A stretch of 64,000 bases of DNA from assembly GCA_022447605.1 (NCBI GenBank), contig JAKVBG010000021.1:1-64000 (forward strand), read 5' to 3'. Shown in pieces: positions 1 through 10,438 of the stretch. Each line of letters begins with the position of its first letter. Within the stretch, counting starts at the first letter, position 1. The notes under the pieces are model-generated. The model saw nothing but the letters and a program-made list of their open reading frames with translations. It made no database searches and was not told where the DNA came from. Made by a program: the position numbers and the translations under genes. Source of the DNA: Mariniblastus sp. (GTDB lineage: Bacteria; Planctomycetota; Planctomycetia; Pirellulales; Pirellulaceae).

Positions 1-217
1 AGGGCGTTCGCCCGCAGCCACTGCGACGCCGGAAAATTCAGCCTTTCCAAACAGCCCCACGCCCCTTCTACCGGGATAGCTAGCAAACAAGAAACAGGAG
101 GTGGGTCGGCAGACAAAGGGTGGCAACGCGGGCGGCGTGTCAAGAAATTCTGTCGGTGGGCATGAATAGACAACTCCTGCTGACTGATCGTGGGGCTATC
201 TGTTACCATGGCGAACG

Positions 218-1201
218 GTGAAGGATTACCAATTCTCCGGAAATCTCGTGATTGAATATCGTCCCTTTCAAAACACTGACTTGCCCGCCATTGTCGATCT
301 CTGGCGGGAACAACCCCAATTCCGCCGACTATCGTCGACGGTCTCGCGCAATGATCTCGATCACCTGGTTCTGAGTAAGCCTTATTTTGATCCGGATGGA
401 TTTATCATTGCCACCATCAATGGACAAACCGTCGGGTTCGTTCATGCCGGCTTCGGCCCGAATGCGTCCGGATCCGAACTCGATTTACAGACCGGGCTGT
501 TATGCCAGTTGCGCTGTCGCAAAGTGCCGTATGGTGATGACGTCCGAGATGGCCTGATCCGACAAGCTTTGGCCTACCTGGCCGGACGGGGCGCCAAGAC
601 CTGCTATTCGGCCAGCAAATTCCCTTACGTTCCGTTTTACCTCGGTCTTTACGGAGGTAGCCGAATCCCGGGTGTTCCTCAAGAAGATGAATGGCTGCTC
701 CAGGCCCTGCGCAGCAATGGTTTCCGCGAGAACGAACCGATCCCGATTTACCAGCGGACCCTGGCTGGGTTCCGCACGCCCATTGATCGACAATTGATGA
801 CGGTCCGCCGCCAATTTCAGCTCGTGTCGTTGGTCGATCCGCTACCGGCAACGTGGTGGGAAAACTGCATGCTTGGTTGGGCCGAAACCTTTGCTTTCCG
901 CATCCATGAAAGAGACAGCCAGCAATCGGTAGGGGGTGTCAATTTCTGGGAGATTCAGCCGCTCTCGTCTGAGTGGGGCGTACGGTCTGTCGGCATGTTC
1001 GATGTTCAAATCGATGCGAAGTTTCATCAACAGGGACTTGGCACATTTCTGGTTGGGCAGGCGCTGACCCAGTTGATGCAACAAGGCGTCGGTTTGTGCG
1101 AAGTACAGGTCCGCGCTTCAAATCACCAGTCGATTCGATTATTTGAGAAACTCGGGTTCGAACAGGTATCCCAGGGATTGGAAATGGTCAGAGAGCTCTG
1201 A
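218..1201 (+). CDS. GNAT acetyltransferase, two-domain
   Basis: Probable acyl-CoA-dependent N-acetyltransferase of 327 residues, about twice the length of one GNAT domain. The N-terminal half (residues about 12-170) looks like a degenerate GNAT fold. The C-terminal half (about 190-327) carries the acetyl-CoA loop QQGLGTFL and the family ending with NHQSIRLFEKLGF. The substrate cannot be told from sequence. The reading frame opens with GTG at 218; an ATG ten bases upstream is in another frame. No partner gene is obvious: the next gene begins about 190 bases downstream on the same strand. The fold is secure, the biological role is not. Confidence 0.85.
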   Translation: MKDYQFSGNLVIEYRPFQNTDLPAIVDLWREQPQFRRLSSTVSRNDLDHLVLSKPYFDPDGFIIATINGQTVGFVHAGFGPNASGSELDLQTGLLCQLRCRKVPYGDDVRDGLIRQALAYLAGRGAKTCYSASKFPYVPFYLGLYGGSRIPGVPQEDEWLLQALRSNGFRENEPIPIYQRTLAGFRTPIDRQLMTVRRQFQLVSLVDPLPATWWENCMLGWAETFAFRIHERDSQQSVGGVNFWEIQPLSSEWGVRSVGMFDVQIDAKFHQQGLGTFLVGQALTQLMQQGVGLCEVQVRASNHQSIRLFEKLGFEQVSQGLEMVREL

Positions 1202-1393
1202 ATGCCCGGCTGAGCCAGGCAACACCCCCGGCCCGACCGACCCGTTGAACGTAAAAAATGAATTTGGATAATACAGACAAAGGATCATTTCCCAACGCGT
1301 AAAGGCCCGCTTGCAAGGAGAGGGCAAACCGTTTTCGGTTCCTCACCGGACGGGATTCAACTTTCTCCCGGACCTGAATATGAGAAGGATAGG

Positions 1394-2125
1394 ATGACGC
1401 CTGAACATCAAACCATGATTTCCGCCAAGGATCTGAGCAAATACTACGGATCCTTTCCGGCGGTTCGCGACGTTTCTTTCACCGTGCCTCAATGCCAGGT
1501 TTGTGCCTTCCTCGGGCCCAACGGGGCTGGTAAATCGACGACCATGAAATTATTGACCGGTTTCTTGGCGCCCACTTCCGGTTCCGTTGAAATCGCCGGG
1601 ATCGACATGGCCCACGGTAGGTTACGGGCCAGCGAGCGGATCGGGTACCTGCCGGAAAACGGCCCCTTGTACGATGAGATGACGCCCCGCAGCGCGTTGA
1701 ATTACCTCGGTTGCGCCCGGGGTTTGTCCCTCGAGCAGCGGAAAAACCGGATGAACTACGTTGCCCAAACCTGTGCCCTGGAAGAAGTCTGGAACAAGAC
1801 CATTGGTAAATTATCCAAGGGATTCCGACAACGCGTCGGGATGGCCCAGGCGTTGTTGCACGATCCGGACGTGTTGATTCTTGATGAACCAACGAGTGGT
1901 CTCGATCCGAACCAATTGGTCGGAATTCGTGAACTGATTATTGAACTGGGCCAAACCAAAACGGTTCTTCTGTCCACGCACGTACTTCAGGAAGTTGAAA
2001 ACCTCTGCCAGAGGGTCATCCTGATTGACGACGGACAAATCGTCTGTGACAGGCCCACCAAGGAAATGGGCGATTTGCCGAGCCTGGAAAACGAATTCCA
2101 CAAACTGACCAATTTCACTGTTTAA
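1394..2125 (+). CDS. ABC transporter ATP-binding protein, GldA-like
   Basis: ATPase subunit of an ABC-2 type exporter, 243 residues. Visible motifs are Walker A GPNGAGKST (about residue 43), the signature LSKGFRQRVG, Walker B LILDEP followed by the D-loop, and the switch histidine in LLSTHVLQEVE. The closest named group I recognise is GldA/NatA-like, used with GldF/GldG-type permeases. The start has a good ribosome site (AAGGATAGG directly before ATG). It is the first gene of a three-gene cluster with the permease fusion 35 bases downstream and a DUF4340 protein after that, so the three probably act as one membrane complex. The transported substrate is unknown. Confidence 0.93.
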   Translation: MTPEHQTMISAKDLSKYYGSFPAVRDVSFTVPQCQVCAFLGPNGAGKSTTMKLLTGFLAPTSGSVEIAGIDMAHGRLRASERIGYLPENGPLYDEMTPRSALNYLGCARGLSLEQRKNRMNYVAQTCALEEVWNKTIGKLSKGFRQRVGMAQALLHDPDVLILDEPTSGLDPNQLVGIRELIIELGQTKTVLLSTHVLQEVENLCQRVILIDDGQIVCDRPTKEMGDLPSLENEFHKLTNFTV

Positions 2126-2160
2126 AACGTTTTTTACTGTCAAATCGAGGAAACAACCCG

Positions 2161-4992
2161 ATGCGCTGGCACGTGATTTCCGCCGTATTAACGAGGAACG
2201 TCAAGCTCTATTTCTCCGGCGTCCTCGGTTATCTCGTGCTGGTGGCGTTCGTTTTGTGCTGCGCTGTTTTGGCCTTCAGCCGTCAGTTTTTTGCGGACAA
2301 CCTCGCCAACCTGGACCAGTTGAGCAACAGTTTTCCCATGTTGCTACTGTTCTTTGTGCCGGCCATCACGATGTCGACCTGGGCAGAAGAAAAACGTTCG
2401 GGAACCGATGCCATTCTGTTTACCTTACCCGCGTCCAACCTCGAAATTGTGCTGGGCAAATATTTGGCGGTCGTTGCCGTCTATACCGTGGCGCTGTTGT
2501 TTTCAACGACGCAGCTGATCGCGCTTAAAATGATTGGCAACCCGGATTGGGGAATTATCACAGCCACCTATTTGGGATACTGGCTAGCCGGTATCGGGCT
2601 GTTAACGATCGGCATGTTTGCCTCCTCGTTGACGAGCAATTCAACCGTCGCCTTTGTGCTGGGTGCCCTGTTTTGCGCCATCCCAGTGCTCCTGTTTGGT
2701 CCTTATCTGCGGGGCTATCTGAACCTGGAAAGATTAGGTCTGGCCTGGAATTTGCGCGATTTCACGCTCGGGCTCGTGCCTCTGGCCAACGTTCTCTATT
2801 TCTTCAGTATTGCCTGGCTAATGTTGTACCTGAATCTGGTGGTCATCAGCCGTCGTCACTGGTCACGTGGCCAGCATGTTTCCAAAGGATTTCAGTATTT
2901 GGTGCGCATCGTTTCGCTTGGCGTTTTCCTGTTCGCCCTCAATGTCGTTGTGTTCACTCTGTCCTCCGCCCTGTTTGCCCGCCTCGATCTCACGTCGGAA
3001 AAACTTTATTCATTGGACGAGGCCACGCGGACCACGCTGGCCAAAACCAGGGAAATGCAACAACCGATTACCCTGCAAGCTTTTATCAGCCCCGATGTCC
3101 CTCGGCGATACGTGGATGCCCGCAAACAGTTCTCCGGTTTGCTGAGGCAGTATGAATATTTCGGCGGTAAAAATTTTCAGGTCCGTTTCGTCGATGTGGC
3201 CCGCAACAGCCAGGCCGAAGAACAAGCCCAGCAACTCGGTGTCACCCCTCGCAGTGACCGTAGTGAGGTGGGCGGTCGAATCGTTGAACAGGACGTTTAC
3301 CTGGGTGCGCTCGTCTCCAGCCCGCAGGGAGAGGTGGCCATACCGTTTGTCGATGATCAGGTTTCGATTGAATACGAATTAACGCACGCGATTGCCACAT
3401 CGGCTGACCGCGGGCGTAAAATCACCCTGGGCATCATGGACACCGATACGTTCTTTGCGGGACCGGAATTCGAGGGGCGCCGAATTCCGTGGGCCTATGA
3501 AACCACGCTCAGTCAACTCAAAAAACAGTACCGAGTCAAGAATATCCGGGCCGATGAACTGGTCGACTACGTTCCGGCCGACGGTGAAATGAACGCCGGG
3601 GCAAAGAAGCTCAAGACCCCACCGGACGTTCTACTGGTACCCGATCCGAGCAGCCTGACCAGTTCCGCCAACGCCGCCCTGCTGAAATATCTAAAAGCGG
3701 GCAACCCGACCATCCTGTTGGCCGATCCCCTTCCCTTTTTCTGGACCTCCCGCAACCCGACCGACCTGGGGGTATTGAATTCGCCCCGGCAAAAACGGGT
3801 CGCTCAATTCTCGCCCTATGCCCAAATTCTGGCGAGTTCGGCCGATCCGAAAGCTGAAGAGGGAACGTTGGCTTCGATCACACGTTTGCTCGGCATCCGA
3901 TGGGAAAACGGGACGGTAGCCTGGAACCTGTTTAACCCCCATCCCAGTTTCAAGGGGACCGATATGACCGGCTCGAGTTGGCCGGAATACTACGGGCGAT
4001 TCGACTCGGCCTTCGTATTTGTGCGCGAGAATGCCGGCCACCAGCCTTTTTCCCAGTCCAGTCGGATCACGGACGGGCTGAAGGAAACGTTATTCTTTTA
4101 TCCAGGGTCCATCCTGCCGGACCCCGATTCTCGTAACGATTTCACTCCCCTGATCACGCTGGAACAGGAATCGGGCGTCACCACCTGGGACCGACTTGTT
4201 TACACGCCTTCCTCCAACGTTCGCGGATTTGACCCCAACACCGGGCGGTCCACTGTGACAGAACGGAACGCTCGCAACCAGATTACCAACGAGGATTTGA
4301 TCGTCCTGAGGCCCGCCTCTCAAAGCGCCCTCGAGCTTGACCAACAGTCCCCGATTCTGGCTGCTCATATCCAAGGCCGTGATGAAAACAAATTGAATGC
4401 CATATTCATCGCCGACCTCGATTTCCTGTCTGATTATTTTTACGAGCAACAAGCCGCTATTGGGCACCCTATGGACAATAGCGCCCTCCTCGAAAATGCG
4501 ATAGACCTTCTGGCCGGACACGAAGATTTTGTCGCTTTGCGCAACCGCCGTCCGACGCCCCGCACATTGACGCAGGTCGAAAAACAGATCGAGGCCTTTC
4601 GATCGGAACGCGCTGAAAAGCAGGCCGATATCGAAGCCGACATTCGGGAACAACTGGCCGATGCCCAGATTGATCTTGAAAAAGCAGCCGACAAAATTGA
4701 CCAGGATCAGTCACTCAGTTTCTTTGAAAAGCTGCAACAAACCAGCCAGGAAGCCTCCCAGGCCCAACGCCGATTTACCATCAAAAAACGGAGGTTGGAC
4801 AAACAGCTCGAGTTGGAGATCAAACGGCTGGAAACCCAGGAACAACAGAATATCAACCAATTGGAAAACCGGGTGGGCCTGGTTTCCATTGGACTGGCCA
4901 TTCTGCCTGCCCTGTTACTCGGTTCAATTGTCTTGATTATCAAGACGGTCAACGAACATTCCCAGACCAGGCCGTCGGGTCAAAAGACTTAA
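2161..4992 (+). CDS. ABC-2 permease fused to GldG-like domain
   Basis: Membrane protein of 943 residues combining two parts that are separate in the Bacteroidetes Gld system. Residues about 1-235 form a six-helix ABC-2 permease (GldF-like) with the conserved stretch PAITMSTWAEEKRSGT. A further helix near 250-270 begins a GldG-like extracytoplasmic region (about 280-790) with the Gld-type LTSEKLYSLDEATR motif after the helix. A charged coiled coil (about 820-905) then leads to a final transmembrane helix near 910-930. The ribosome site GAGGAAAC precedes the ATG. It sits between the ATPase and the DUF4340 gene. The fold assignment is firm; the function (surface export or gliding-like machinery) is inferred. 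Confidence 0.9.
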   Translation: MRWHVISAVLTRNVKLYFSGVLGYLVLVAFVLCCAVLAFSRQFFADNLANLDQLSNSFPMLLLFFVPAITMSTWAEEKRSGTDAILFTLPASNLEIVLGKYLAVVAVYTVALLFSTTQLIALKMIGNPDWGIITATYLGYWLAGIGLLTIGMFASSLTSNSTVAFVLGALFCAIPVLLFGPYLRGYLNLERLGLAWNLRDFTLGLVPLANVLYFFSIAWLMLYLNLVVISRRHWSRGQHVSKGFQYLVRIVSLGVFLFALNVVVFTLSSALFARLDLTSEKLYSLDEATRTTLAKTREMQQPITLQAFISPDVPRRYVDARKQFSGLLRQYEYFGGKNFQVRFVDVARNSQAEEQAQQLGVTPRSDRSEVGGRIVEQDVYLGALVSSPQGEVAIPFVDDQVSIEYELTHAIATSADRGRKITLGIMDTDTFFAGPEFEGRRIPWAYETTLSQLKKQYRVKNIRADELVDYVPADGEMNAGAKKLKTPPDVLLVPDPSSLTSSANAALLKYLKAGNPTILLADPLPFFWTSRNPTDLGVLNSPRQKRVAQFSPYAQILASSADPKAEEGTLASITRLLGIRWENGTVAWNLFNPHPSFKGTDMTGSSWPEYYGRFDSAFVFVRENAGHQPFSQSSRITDGLKETLFFYPGSILPDPDSRNDFTPLITLEQESGVTTWDRLVYTPSSNVRGFDPNTGRSTVTERNARNQITNEDLIVLRPASQSALELDQQSPILAAHIQGRDENKLNAIFIADLDFLSDYFYEQQAAIGHPMDNSALLENAIDLLAGHEDFVALRNRRPTPRTLTQVEKQIEAFRSERAEKQADIEADIREQLADAQIDLEKAADKIDQDQSLSFFEKLQQTSQEASQAQRRFTIKKRRLDKQLELEIKRLETQEQQNINQLENRVGLVSIGLAILPALLLGSIVLIIKTVNEHSQTRPSGQKT

Positions 4993-5023
4993 ACTATCAC
5001 CCCATCGATAACATCGCCAAACC

Positions 5024-6955
5024 ATGAACGATTCCTTGAAAACGTTGCTGTTCGCGCTCGCCGCCCTGCTCATGTTGGGGGTCGCCATCACGGTCTACTA
5101 CCAATCGCAACCGCTCCCGATCGATGATTTCCAGCTTGTCGGCCAGCCCTTTTATGATCAATTCAACGATGCCCAAGAGGCGCAGTCGCTGGAAGTCACT
5201 GCCATCGATCCACAGACGGCAACCCTCCAACGTTTCAAGGTGGAACAGGATGACGGCTTGTGGACGATCCCTTCCCACTACGATTACCCGGCAGAAGCGG
5301 CCGACCGACTGGCCGCCACGGCAACCTCGGTCATGGGACTGACGCGAGAATCATTGGTTGGTCGAGTCAAGGGCGACCATGAACGGCTGGGAGTGTTGGA
5401 TCCACTCGACGAAGAAACCCTCGATCCCGAATCCGCGGGTCAACGAATTTCGATCAAGGATTCTTCCGGTGACGTGCTGGTCGATTTGATCGTGGGCAAA
5501 CAGGCCGGGGAGCGAACCCCGGATCCGTTGGGTGCTTTTGACGACGCACCGATGGGTCAAGACTTCTATTATGTTAGACGTCCGGACGAAACCCAGACCT
5601 ACAAAGTTTTGTTGGACATCGATCTTTCCACTCGATTCGCCGATTGGATACGTCCGGACCTGTTGCAAATCGATCCGCCCGAAGTCCGGCAGATCAGCAT
5701 CGATAATTACGAAATGAAAGAAGAACGATCGAACCCGTTGGCAGCCCCGCAGCTGTTCAAGATGCAAGGTGAACAACTCGATTTGACCCGAATGGGAGAT
5801 GTAGGGCCCTGGAACCTTGTCGGTTTCGATGAAAAAACGGAAACTCTTGACTCCGCCCGCGTCGACGAATTGGTGGCGGGTCTGGACGAACTGACAATTG
5901 TCGGTGTCCGGCCCAAGACACTCTTTGACGGCCTGCAGGTCCTGACTCCCAATCTGAAGTTGAATCCGCAGGTGGTCCAACGTTTCAAAAGCAACCGGCC
6001 GGAACTGCAAAACCTGATCAATCAGGTTCAGTTCGAGTTGAAGGAATACGGTTTCAACCTGGCGCCCGGCCCTCAGGGTGCCGACGATTTAATGCTGGTT
6101 TCAGAAACGGGCGAGATGTCGCTTGGCACCGACAAAGGGGTTGTCTACTCCGTTCAATTCGGCAAACCGATAGTCGGCGAGGAAACCGCTATTGAAATCG
6201 GTGTCCCCCTAGCTGATGGAGAACCAGTCCGCACCGACAACCCTTCCGGCAATGCCGTGGCAACAGAAGTTAAGGGACCGGACACTCCCGCCGGAGACCC
6301 GGTCGACAATCGTTTCCTGATGATTCGCGTCAATTTTGACGAATCGTTGCTGGCCGACAAACCGGTCAAGCCGACACCCCCGGTCAAACCGGTTCCACCC
6401 GACGGTTATCCAGGGGCGGTGAGCGATCCGAATGAAACAGACGGGACGACTACCACCGATGTGGAATCGGAAAAGGCCAAAGATAATACCGACGAAGACG
6501 TCGATAAAACAGATCCGACATTTGAGAAATACAAAATGCAGTTGACGGCCTACGAGGAAGCTACGGCCGCCTATGAGCTCTCCCTGACCCGCTTTGAAGA
6601 TGAACAGGCCGAATTCGAACAACGCGTTATGGAAGGGAAGAAACGGGTAAAAGCACTCAATGAACGATATGGCGCCTGGTTCTACGTCATAGCCGGGACC
6701 AATCTGGAAGCGTTGCAGCTCGATCGCCAGCAACTGGTTCAACCTATCACCTCCGAACCCGCTTCACCGCTGTTGCCGAACAACCCGTTACCGCAACGGC
6801 CCAACATCAATTTTTTACCAGAAACAGATCGGCCCCAATTGGATCAACCAAGCGCGGTTCCAGCCGATGGTGAATCGAGTGAAAAACAGGATGGGACGAC
6901 TGCCGCCAATTCGACGTCCAAAATTGAACCGCCTCCGGCCAGCCTGGCAGTCTAG
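5024..6955 (+). CDS. DUF4340 domain protein of the ABC locus
   Basis: Membrane-anchored protein of 643 residues. An N-terminal helix (about 5-25) is followed by DUF4340-type repeats, visible in VTAIDPQTATLQRF and in the segment on redox-like beta sheets to residue 330. A low-complexity proline/threonine linker (about 445-490) and a charged coiled coil (about 500-550) come next, then a proline-rich tail. DUF4340 genes commonly follow GldG-like permeases, as here, 31 bases after the fusion gene. It probably forms an extracytoplasmic accessory subunit of that exporter. The stop overlaps the stop of the convergent mgtE gene by three to four bases. Molecular function is unknown. Confidence 0.88.
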   Translation: MNDSLKTLLFALAALLMLGVAITVYYQSQPLPIDDFQLVGQPFYDQFNDAQEAQSLEVTAIDPQTATLQRFKVEQDDGLWTIPSHYDYPAEAADRLAATATSVMGLTRESLVGRVKGDHERLGVLDPLDEETLDPESAGQRISIKDSSGDVLVDLIVGKQAGERTPDPLGAFDDAPMGQDFYYVRRPDETQTYKVLLDIDLSTRFADWIRPDLLQIDPPEVRQISIDNYEMKEERSNPLAAPQLFKMQGEQLDLTRMGDVGPWNLVGFDEKTETLDSARVDELVAGLDELTIVGVRPKTLFDGLQVLTPNLKLNPQVVQRFKSNRPELQNLINQVQFELKEYGFNLAPGPQGADDLMLVSETGEMSLGTDKGVVYSVQFGKPIVGEETAIEIGVPLADGEPVRTDNPSGNAVATEVKGPDTPAGDPVDNRFLMIRVNFDESLLADKPVKPTPPVKPVPPDGYPGAVSDPNETDGTTTTDVESEKAKDNTDEDVDKTDPTFEKYKMQLTAYEEATAAYELSLTRFEDEQAEFEQRVMEGKKRVKALNERYGAWFYVIAGTNLEALQLDRQQLVQPITSEPASPLLPNNPLPQRPNINFLPETDRPQLDQPSAVPADGESSEKQDGTTAANSTSKIEPPPASLAV

Positions 6956-8322
6956 TTTGCCGGCGGTACGCCAAGAAACCAGATCGCGACATTCATGTAA
7001 ATCACGATACCCAGGATGTCGATAATCCCCGCCACAAACGGGTTGCTCATCATGGCCGGATCGAGACCCAGACGTTCAAACAGCAGTGGCAGGATCGATC
7101 CTGTCAGCGTCCCTGCAATCACAACGAGTAGCAGCGTCACTGGCACGACCAGGGCGGCCTGCAGGCTGTCCACACCGGGGAAAAACTGGGCGACACAGTA
7201 TCCCAAGATGCCCAGACCGGTTCCCAACAGCAAGCCCATCAGGAGCTCACGAAAGATAACTTGCGACCAATCCTGAAGTGAAATATGGCCCCGGGATAAA
7301 GCGGTGATGATCAACGTCGCTGACTGACTGCCCGAGTTGCCACCACTGCTAATCACCAAAGGGATAAAAGGGACCAGCCAGACCCAACGGGTCAAATTAC
7401 GATCGTAGAGTTCCAGCGCAAACGCTGTCAGTAGCGCAAAGAAAAAAAGGATCATCAGCCAGATTCCCCGTTTCCAGCTGAGGGTCAATACGGAAGTCCG
7501 CAGGTAGGTCTCGTCCAGCGGGTTAACGGCACCCATTTGGTGGGCATCCTCCGTCGCTTCTTCCTGTACCACATCGATGATATCGTCATGGGTAATGATG
7601 CCCAGCATCTTCCGTTCATCTTCCACCACCGGGATCGCCAACAAGTCCATACGAGCAACCTTATCAACGACATCCTCCTGATCTTCCAATGGAGCGCAGG
7701 TGACCAGGTCGGTTTCCATGATGTCCAACAGCTTGGTCGCCGGCTTGCGCATGCCTTCCAGCAATTGGCGTGCTGAAACCAAACCCAGCAGATGGTCTTC
7801 GCCGTCCAAAACGTACAGGTAGTAGATCGTTTCGTATTCTTCGGATTGCCGCCCGATTTCATGAATCGCCTGTTCGATGGTCAGGTTGGCGTCCAGTTTG
7901 GCGAATTCCGATGTCATGACCGCGCCAGCGGTCCCCTCCGGATACTGACTGAGCCGCAAGTAGTCCCTGCGTTCCTCGGCGGGGATCCGGTTCAATAGAT
8001 CTTCCAGCAAATGGGTTTCCAGATCCTGCAGAAGGTCCGCCCGATCGTCGGGTGCCATTTCAGCAACCAGTAACGAAACGGTTTCACGGTCCTGGGTCGT
8101 GATGATTTCTTCCTGTTTCTCGGTGGAGAAATAGGAGAAGATTTGCACCCGATTCTGACTGTCGGTATAGGAGAGGACGAGCCAAGTCTCGTCAGCCGAC
8201 AATCCTTCCATGAATTCGGCCGTCCGAGCCGGGTGCAAGGCGATGCAGAATTCACCCAATTCATCCGAATTGTCGGCGGCGAGCATCTCTCGCAATTCAG
8301 GTAAATAGAGGGTGTTGATCAT
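6952..8322 (-). CDS. mgtE: Magnesium transporter MgtE
   Basis: Mg2+ channel/transporter of 456 residues, a usual length for the family. It has the three standard parts: an acidic N domain (about 1-130) with the superhelical DDRADLLQDLE region, a tandem CBS-domain pair (about 135-260), and a C-terminal pore domain with five helices (about 285-450). The pore domain has the conserved stretch SGGNSGSQSATL. In studied MgtE proteins the N and CBS domains sense cytoplasmic Mg2+ and close the pore. No obvious Mg2+ riboswitch is seen in the 140-base gap behind ispG. It shares its strand with ispG upstream and overlaps the DUF4340 stop at its 3' end. Confidence 0.96.
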   Translation of the reverse strand: MINTLYLPELREMLAADNSDELGEFCIALHPARTAEFMEGLSADETWLVLSYTDSQNRVQIFSYFSTEKQEEIITTQDRETVSLLVAEMAPDDRADLLQDLETHLLEDLLNRIPAEERRDYLRLSQYPEGTAGAVMTSEFAKLDANLTIEQAIHEIGRQSEEYETIYYLYVLDGEDHLLGLVSARQLLEGMRKPATKLLDIMETDLVTCAPLEDQEDVVDKVARMDLLAIPVVEDERKMLGIITHDDIIDVVQEEATEDAHQMGAVNPLDETYLRTSVLTLSWKRGIWLMILFFFALLTAFALELYDRNLTRWVWLVPFIPLVISSGGNSGSQSATLIITALSRGHISLQDWSQVIFRELLMGLLLGTGLGILGYCVAQFFPGVDSLQAALVVPVTLLLVVIAGTLTGSILPLLFERLGLDPAMMSNPFVAGIIDILGIVIYMNVAIWFLGVPPAN

Positions 8323-8462
8323 GGTCCAGAACGCCTGGCTTACCGGGTTCGCAATTCAATTTCTTTTCAGGTTAGCCGCATTCGGGCGGATTGTTGACGG
8401 CAAAATAAACCGTCCGCACAAGTTTTTGCCAAGCGGATGGCGATTCGGGTAAACTTTCCCGT

Positions 8463-9605
8463 TTAACCAGTTGAATCGGCGATCAACAGGTCAAGTTCTT
8501 GTTTCAGGCGAACCAGGATTTCGTCGTAACCGAATGCGCCCAGGGCCGTGGTTCCCTTTTTCAGGTTGACGTAATTAGGGCCACACCACAGACCCAAATC
8601 GGCGTCATCCGTTTCTCCAGGGCCGTTTACGCGACAACCCATCACGGCAATCGTGATGGCATGCTCGGCGGCATAGGCAGTCATCTGCTTGACGTTTTGC
8701 GCCAGCTCGACAAAGGCCTCGTTTTCCACCCTGGAACAACTGGGACAGGAAATAATGTTGATGCCGTTTTCGTTCAGGCTCACCACGGATCGGACTCGCC
8801 CCTCGTGGATATCCTGCAGGATCTCGCGCCCCGCTTGAATTTCCTGTCCTTTCTCTGAATTCGGTACGGTCAAGCTAACGCGAACCGTATCCCCAATGCC
8901 GCGACCGATAAGCTGTTCAAAAGCAATTCTTGTCTTGATCACACCTTCCGGCGGCAAACCCGCTTCGGTAACACCCAGGTGCAGTGGAATATCGGGACGG
9001 CGATCGGCAAACCGTTGATTGACTTCTACCACCTTGGCCGGATCGGAATCTTTTAACGAGACACAAAACCGTTCGAACTGAATCGAATCCAGATAACGGC
9101 AGTGGTCCCAGGCACTTTCCAGCATCGGTGTGATTGAGTCAGCTGGGTCAAATTTCTCTTTTTGAGCCGGGTCAACGCTGCCACAATTGACGCCGACACG
9201 GATGGCGCAATCATGGTCTCTCGCCGTCGCGGCAATCAGTTCGACTTTTTCCTGCCAAGGTTTATCTTTTTCATGGTGGTAAAGATGCCCAGGATTGTAA
9301 CGGACCTTGTCGACATGGGGCGCCACTTGTGACACGAGGCGATAATTTTCCTGCAAATCCACGCTCAGGTTGGCCGCTGTCTGTTTGCGAATTTCGGCCA
9401 AGGCCTCGGCGTCTTTTTTACTATCGACGGCAATGCGAACGACATCGGCCCCGGCCTGCTCCAATAAATGCACGAGCGCTACCGTCGCATCGATGTCGCT
9501 GGTCTTGGTGGCCGTCATCGACTGCACAGCGATACGGTGACCATTTCCAATAGAAACGGACCCAATCCTGACCTCGCGGGTCGGATTTCTCGTGATATTC
9601 ACCAT
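8463..9605 (-). CDS. ispG: (E)-4-hydroxy-3-methylbut-2-enyl-diphosphate synthase
   Basis: IspG/GcpE, the iron-sulfur enzyme that converts methylerythritol cyclodiphosphate to HMBPP in the MEP isoprenoid pathway; cytoplasmic. The 380-residue form begins [12 protein letters not shown], which matches the family start. The frame stays open 21 codons further upstream, but the ATG at 9605 has the good site AAGGTGAG and that start is chosen. The TIM-barrel part has the motif [12 protein letters not shown]. The C-terminal cluster domain shows CPSC and GCRVNGPGE, the cysteines expected for the [4Fe-4S] cluster. The short bacterial form is seen, without the plant-type insert. mgtE follows on the same strand after 140 bases. 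Confidence 0.97.
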   Translation of the reverse strand: MVNITRNPTREVRIGSVSIGNGHRIAVQSMTATKTSDIDATVALVHLLEQAGADVVRIAVDSKKDAEALAEIRKQTAANLSVDLQENYRLVSQVAPHVDKVRYNPGHLYHHEKDKPWQEKVELIAATARDHDCAIRVGVNCGSVDPAQKEKFDPADSITPMLESAWDHCRYLDSIQFERFCVSLKDSDPAKVVEVNQRFADRRPDIPLHLGVTEAGLPPEGVIKTRIAFEQLIGRGIGDTVRVSLTVPNSEKGQEIQAGREILQDIHEGRVRSVVSLNENGINIISCPSCSRVENEAFVELAQNVKQMTAYAAEHAITIAVMGCRVNGPGETDDADLGLWCGPNYVNLKKGTTALGAFGYDEILVRLKQELDLLIADSTG

Positions 9606-9731
9606 GTCGCGGCTCACCTTGCAGAAAGTATCGTTTTTGTCGCGAGCTTCGATTTTCCTCAAACACAATTGTTTTACAATGTCAGAATCTCACAAAACAG
9701 GATGATTCGTCAACGTTATGATCGTGGATAG

Positions 9732-10235
9732 GTGGACGTGAAATACGAACCCAACCTTCACATAGTGCTTTTTCAGCCGGAGATTCCACCGAACACGGGC
9801 GCCGTGGGCAGAACGTGTCTTGCCCTTTCCGCCAAGTTATGGCTGGTTCGACCGCTCGGTTTCCGAATGGACGAAAAAACCCTGCGTCGCGCTGGCCTCG
9901 ATTACTGGCAACACCTGGAGTGGGAAATTGCCAATACCTGGGACGATTTACAGGAGCGCATCGGCCCGGGCAATCGGTTTTTCTATTTTTCCCGTTTCGG
10001 AAAGAATGACTATACAGCGGTCAATTTTCAACGCGGAGACTGTCTTGTCTTCGGAAGTGAAACCGCCGGGTTACCCCCTTCGTTAACCGAACCGAACCAG
10101 GAACGTCTGTTACGGATCCCTACTGGTTCACAGGTCCGCAGCCTGAACCTGGCCAGTTCGGTGGCAGTGGCTGGTTTTGAACTTCAACGCCAACTACGTC
10201 TGCCTGACCAGCCTTCTCAAGCCCGGCGCCCATGA
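9732..10235 (+). CDS. trmL: tRNA (cytidine(34)-2'-O)-methyltransferase
   Basis: SPOUT-class methyltransferase of 167 residues, the normal TrmL size. TrmL methylates the ribose of the wobble base in tRNA-Leu isoacceptors. Family motifs are visible: FQPEIPPNTGAVGRTCLAL near the N-terminus, the SAM-knot segments VFGSETAGLPPSL (about 108-120) and RSLNLASSVAVAGFE (about 137-151). The start is GTG at 9732 or GTG two codons later. It is divergent from ispG, with about 126 bases between the starts, and lies 130 bases upstream of a tRNA-Met gene on the same strand, although that tRNA is not its known substrate. Confidence 0.93.
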   Translation: MDVKYEPNLHIVLFQPEIPPNTGAVGRTCLALSAKLWLVRPLGFRMDEKTLRRAGLDYWQHLEWEIANTWDDLQERIGPGNRFFYFSRFGKNDYTAVNFQRGDCLVFGSETAGLPPSLTEPNQERLLRIPTGSQVRSLNLASSVAVAGFELQRQLRLPDQPSQARRP

Positions 10236-10364
10236 CCGGCCCCGGATCGCCAAACCAACGTGGGGCGGACCCGATTCAAAGCCGGATTTTCCGCCGGCAC
10301 CGTGCCAGCGACAAATTTTCTGCATTAGCCCTTACAAGCAGGTATTCGTTGGCTACAATGCTTT

Positions 10365-10438
<74 letters not shown>

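Noticed and set aside
8323-8462. Magnesium riboswitch before mgtE
   Set aside because: The 140-base leader between ispG and mgtE does not show the M-box conserved core.
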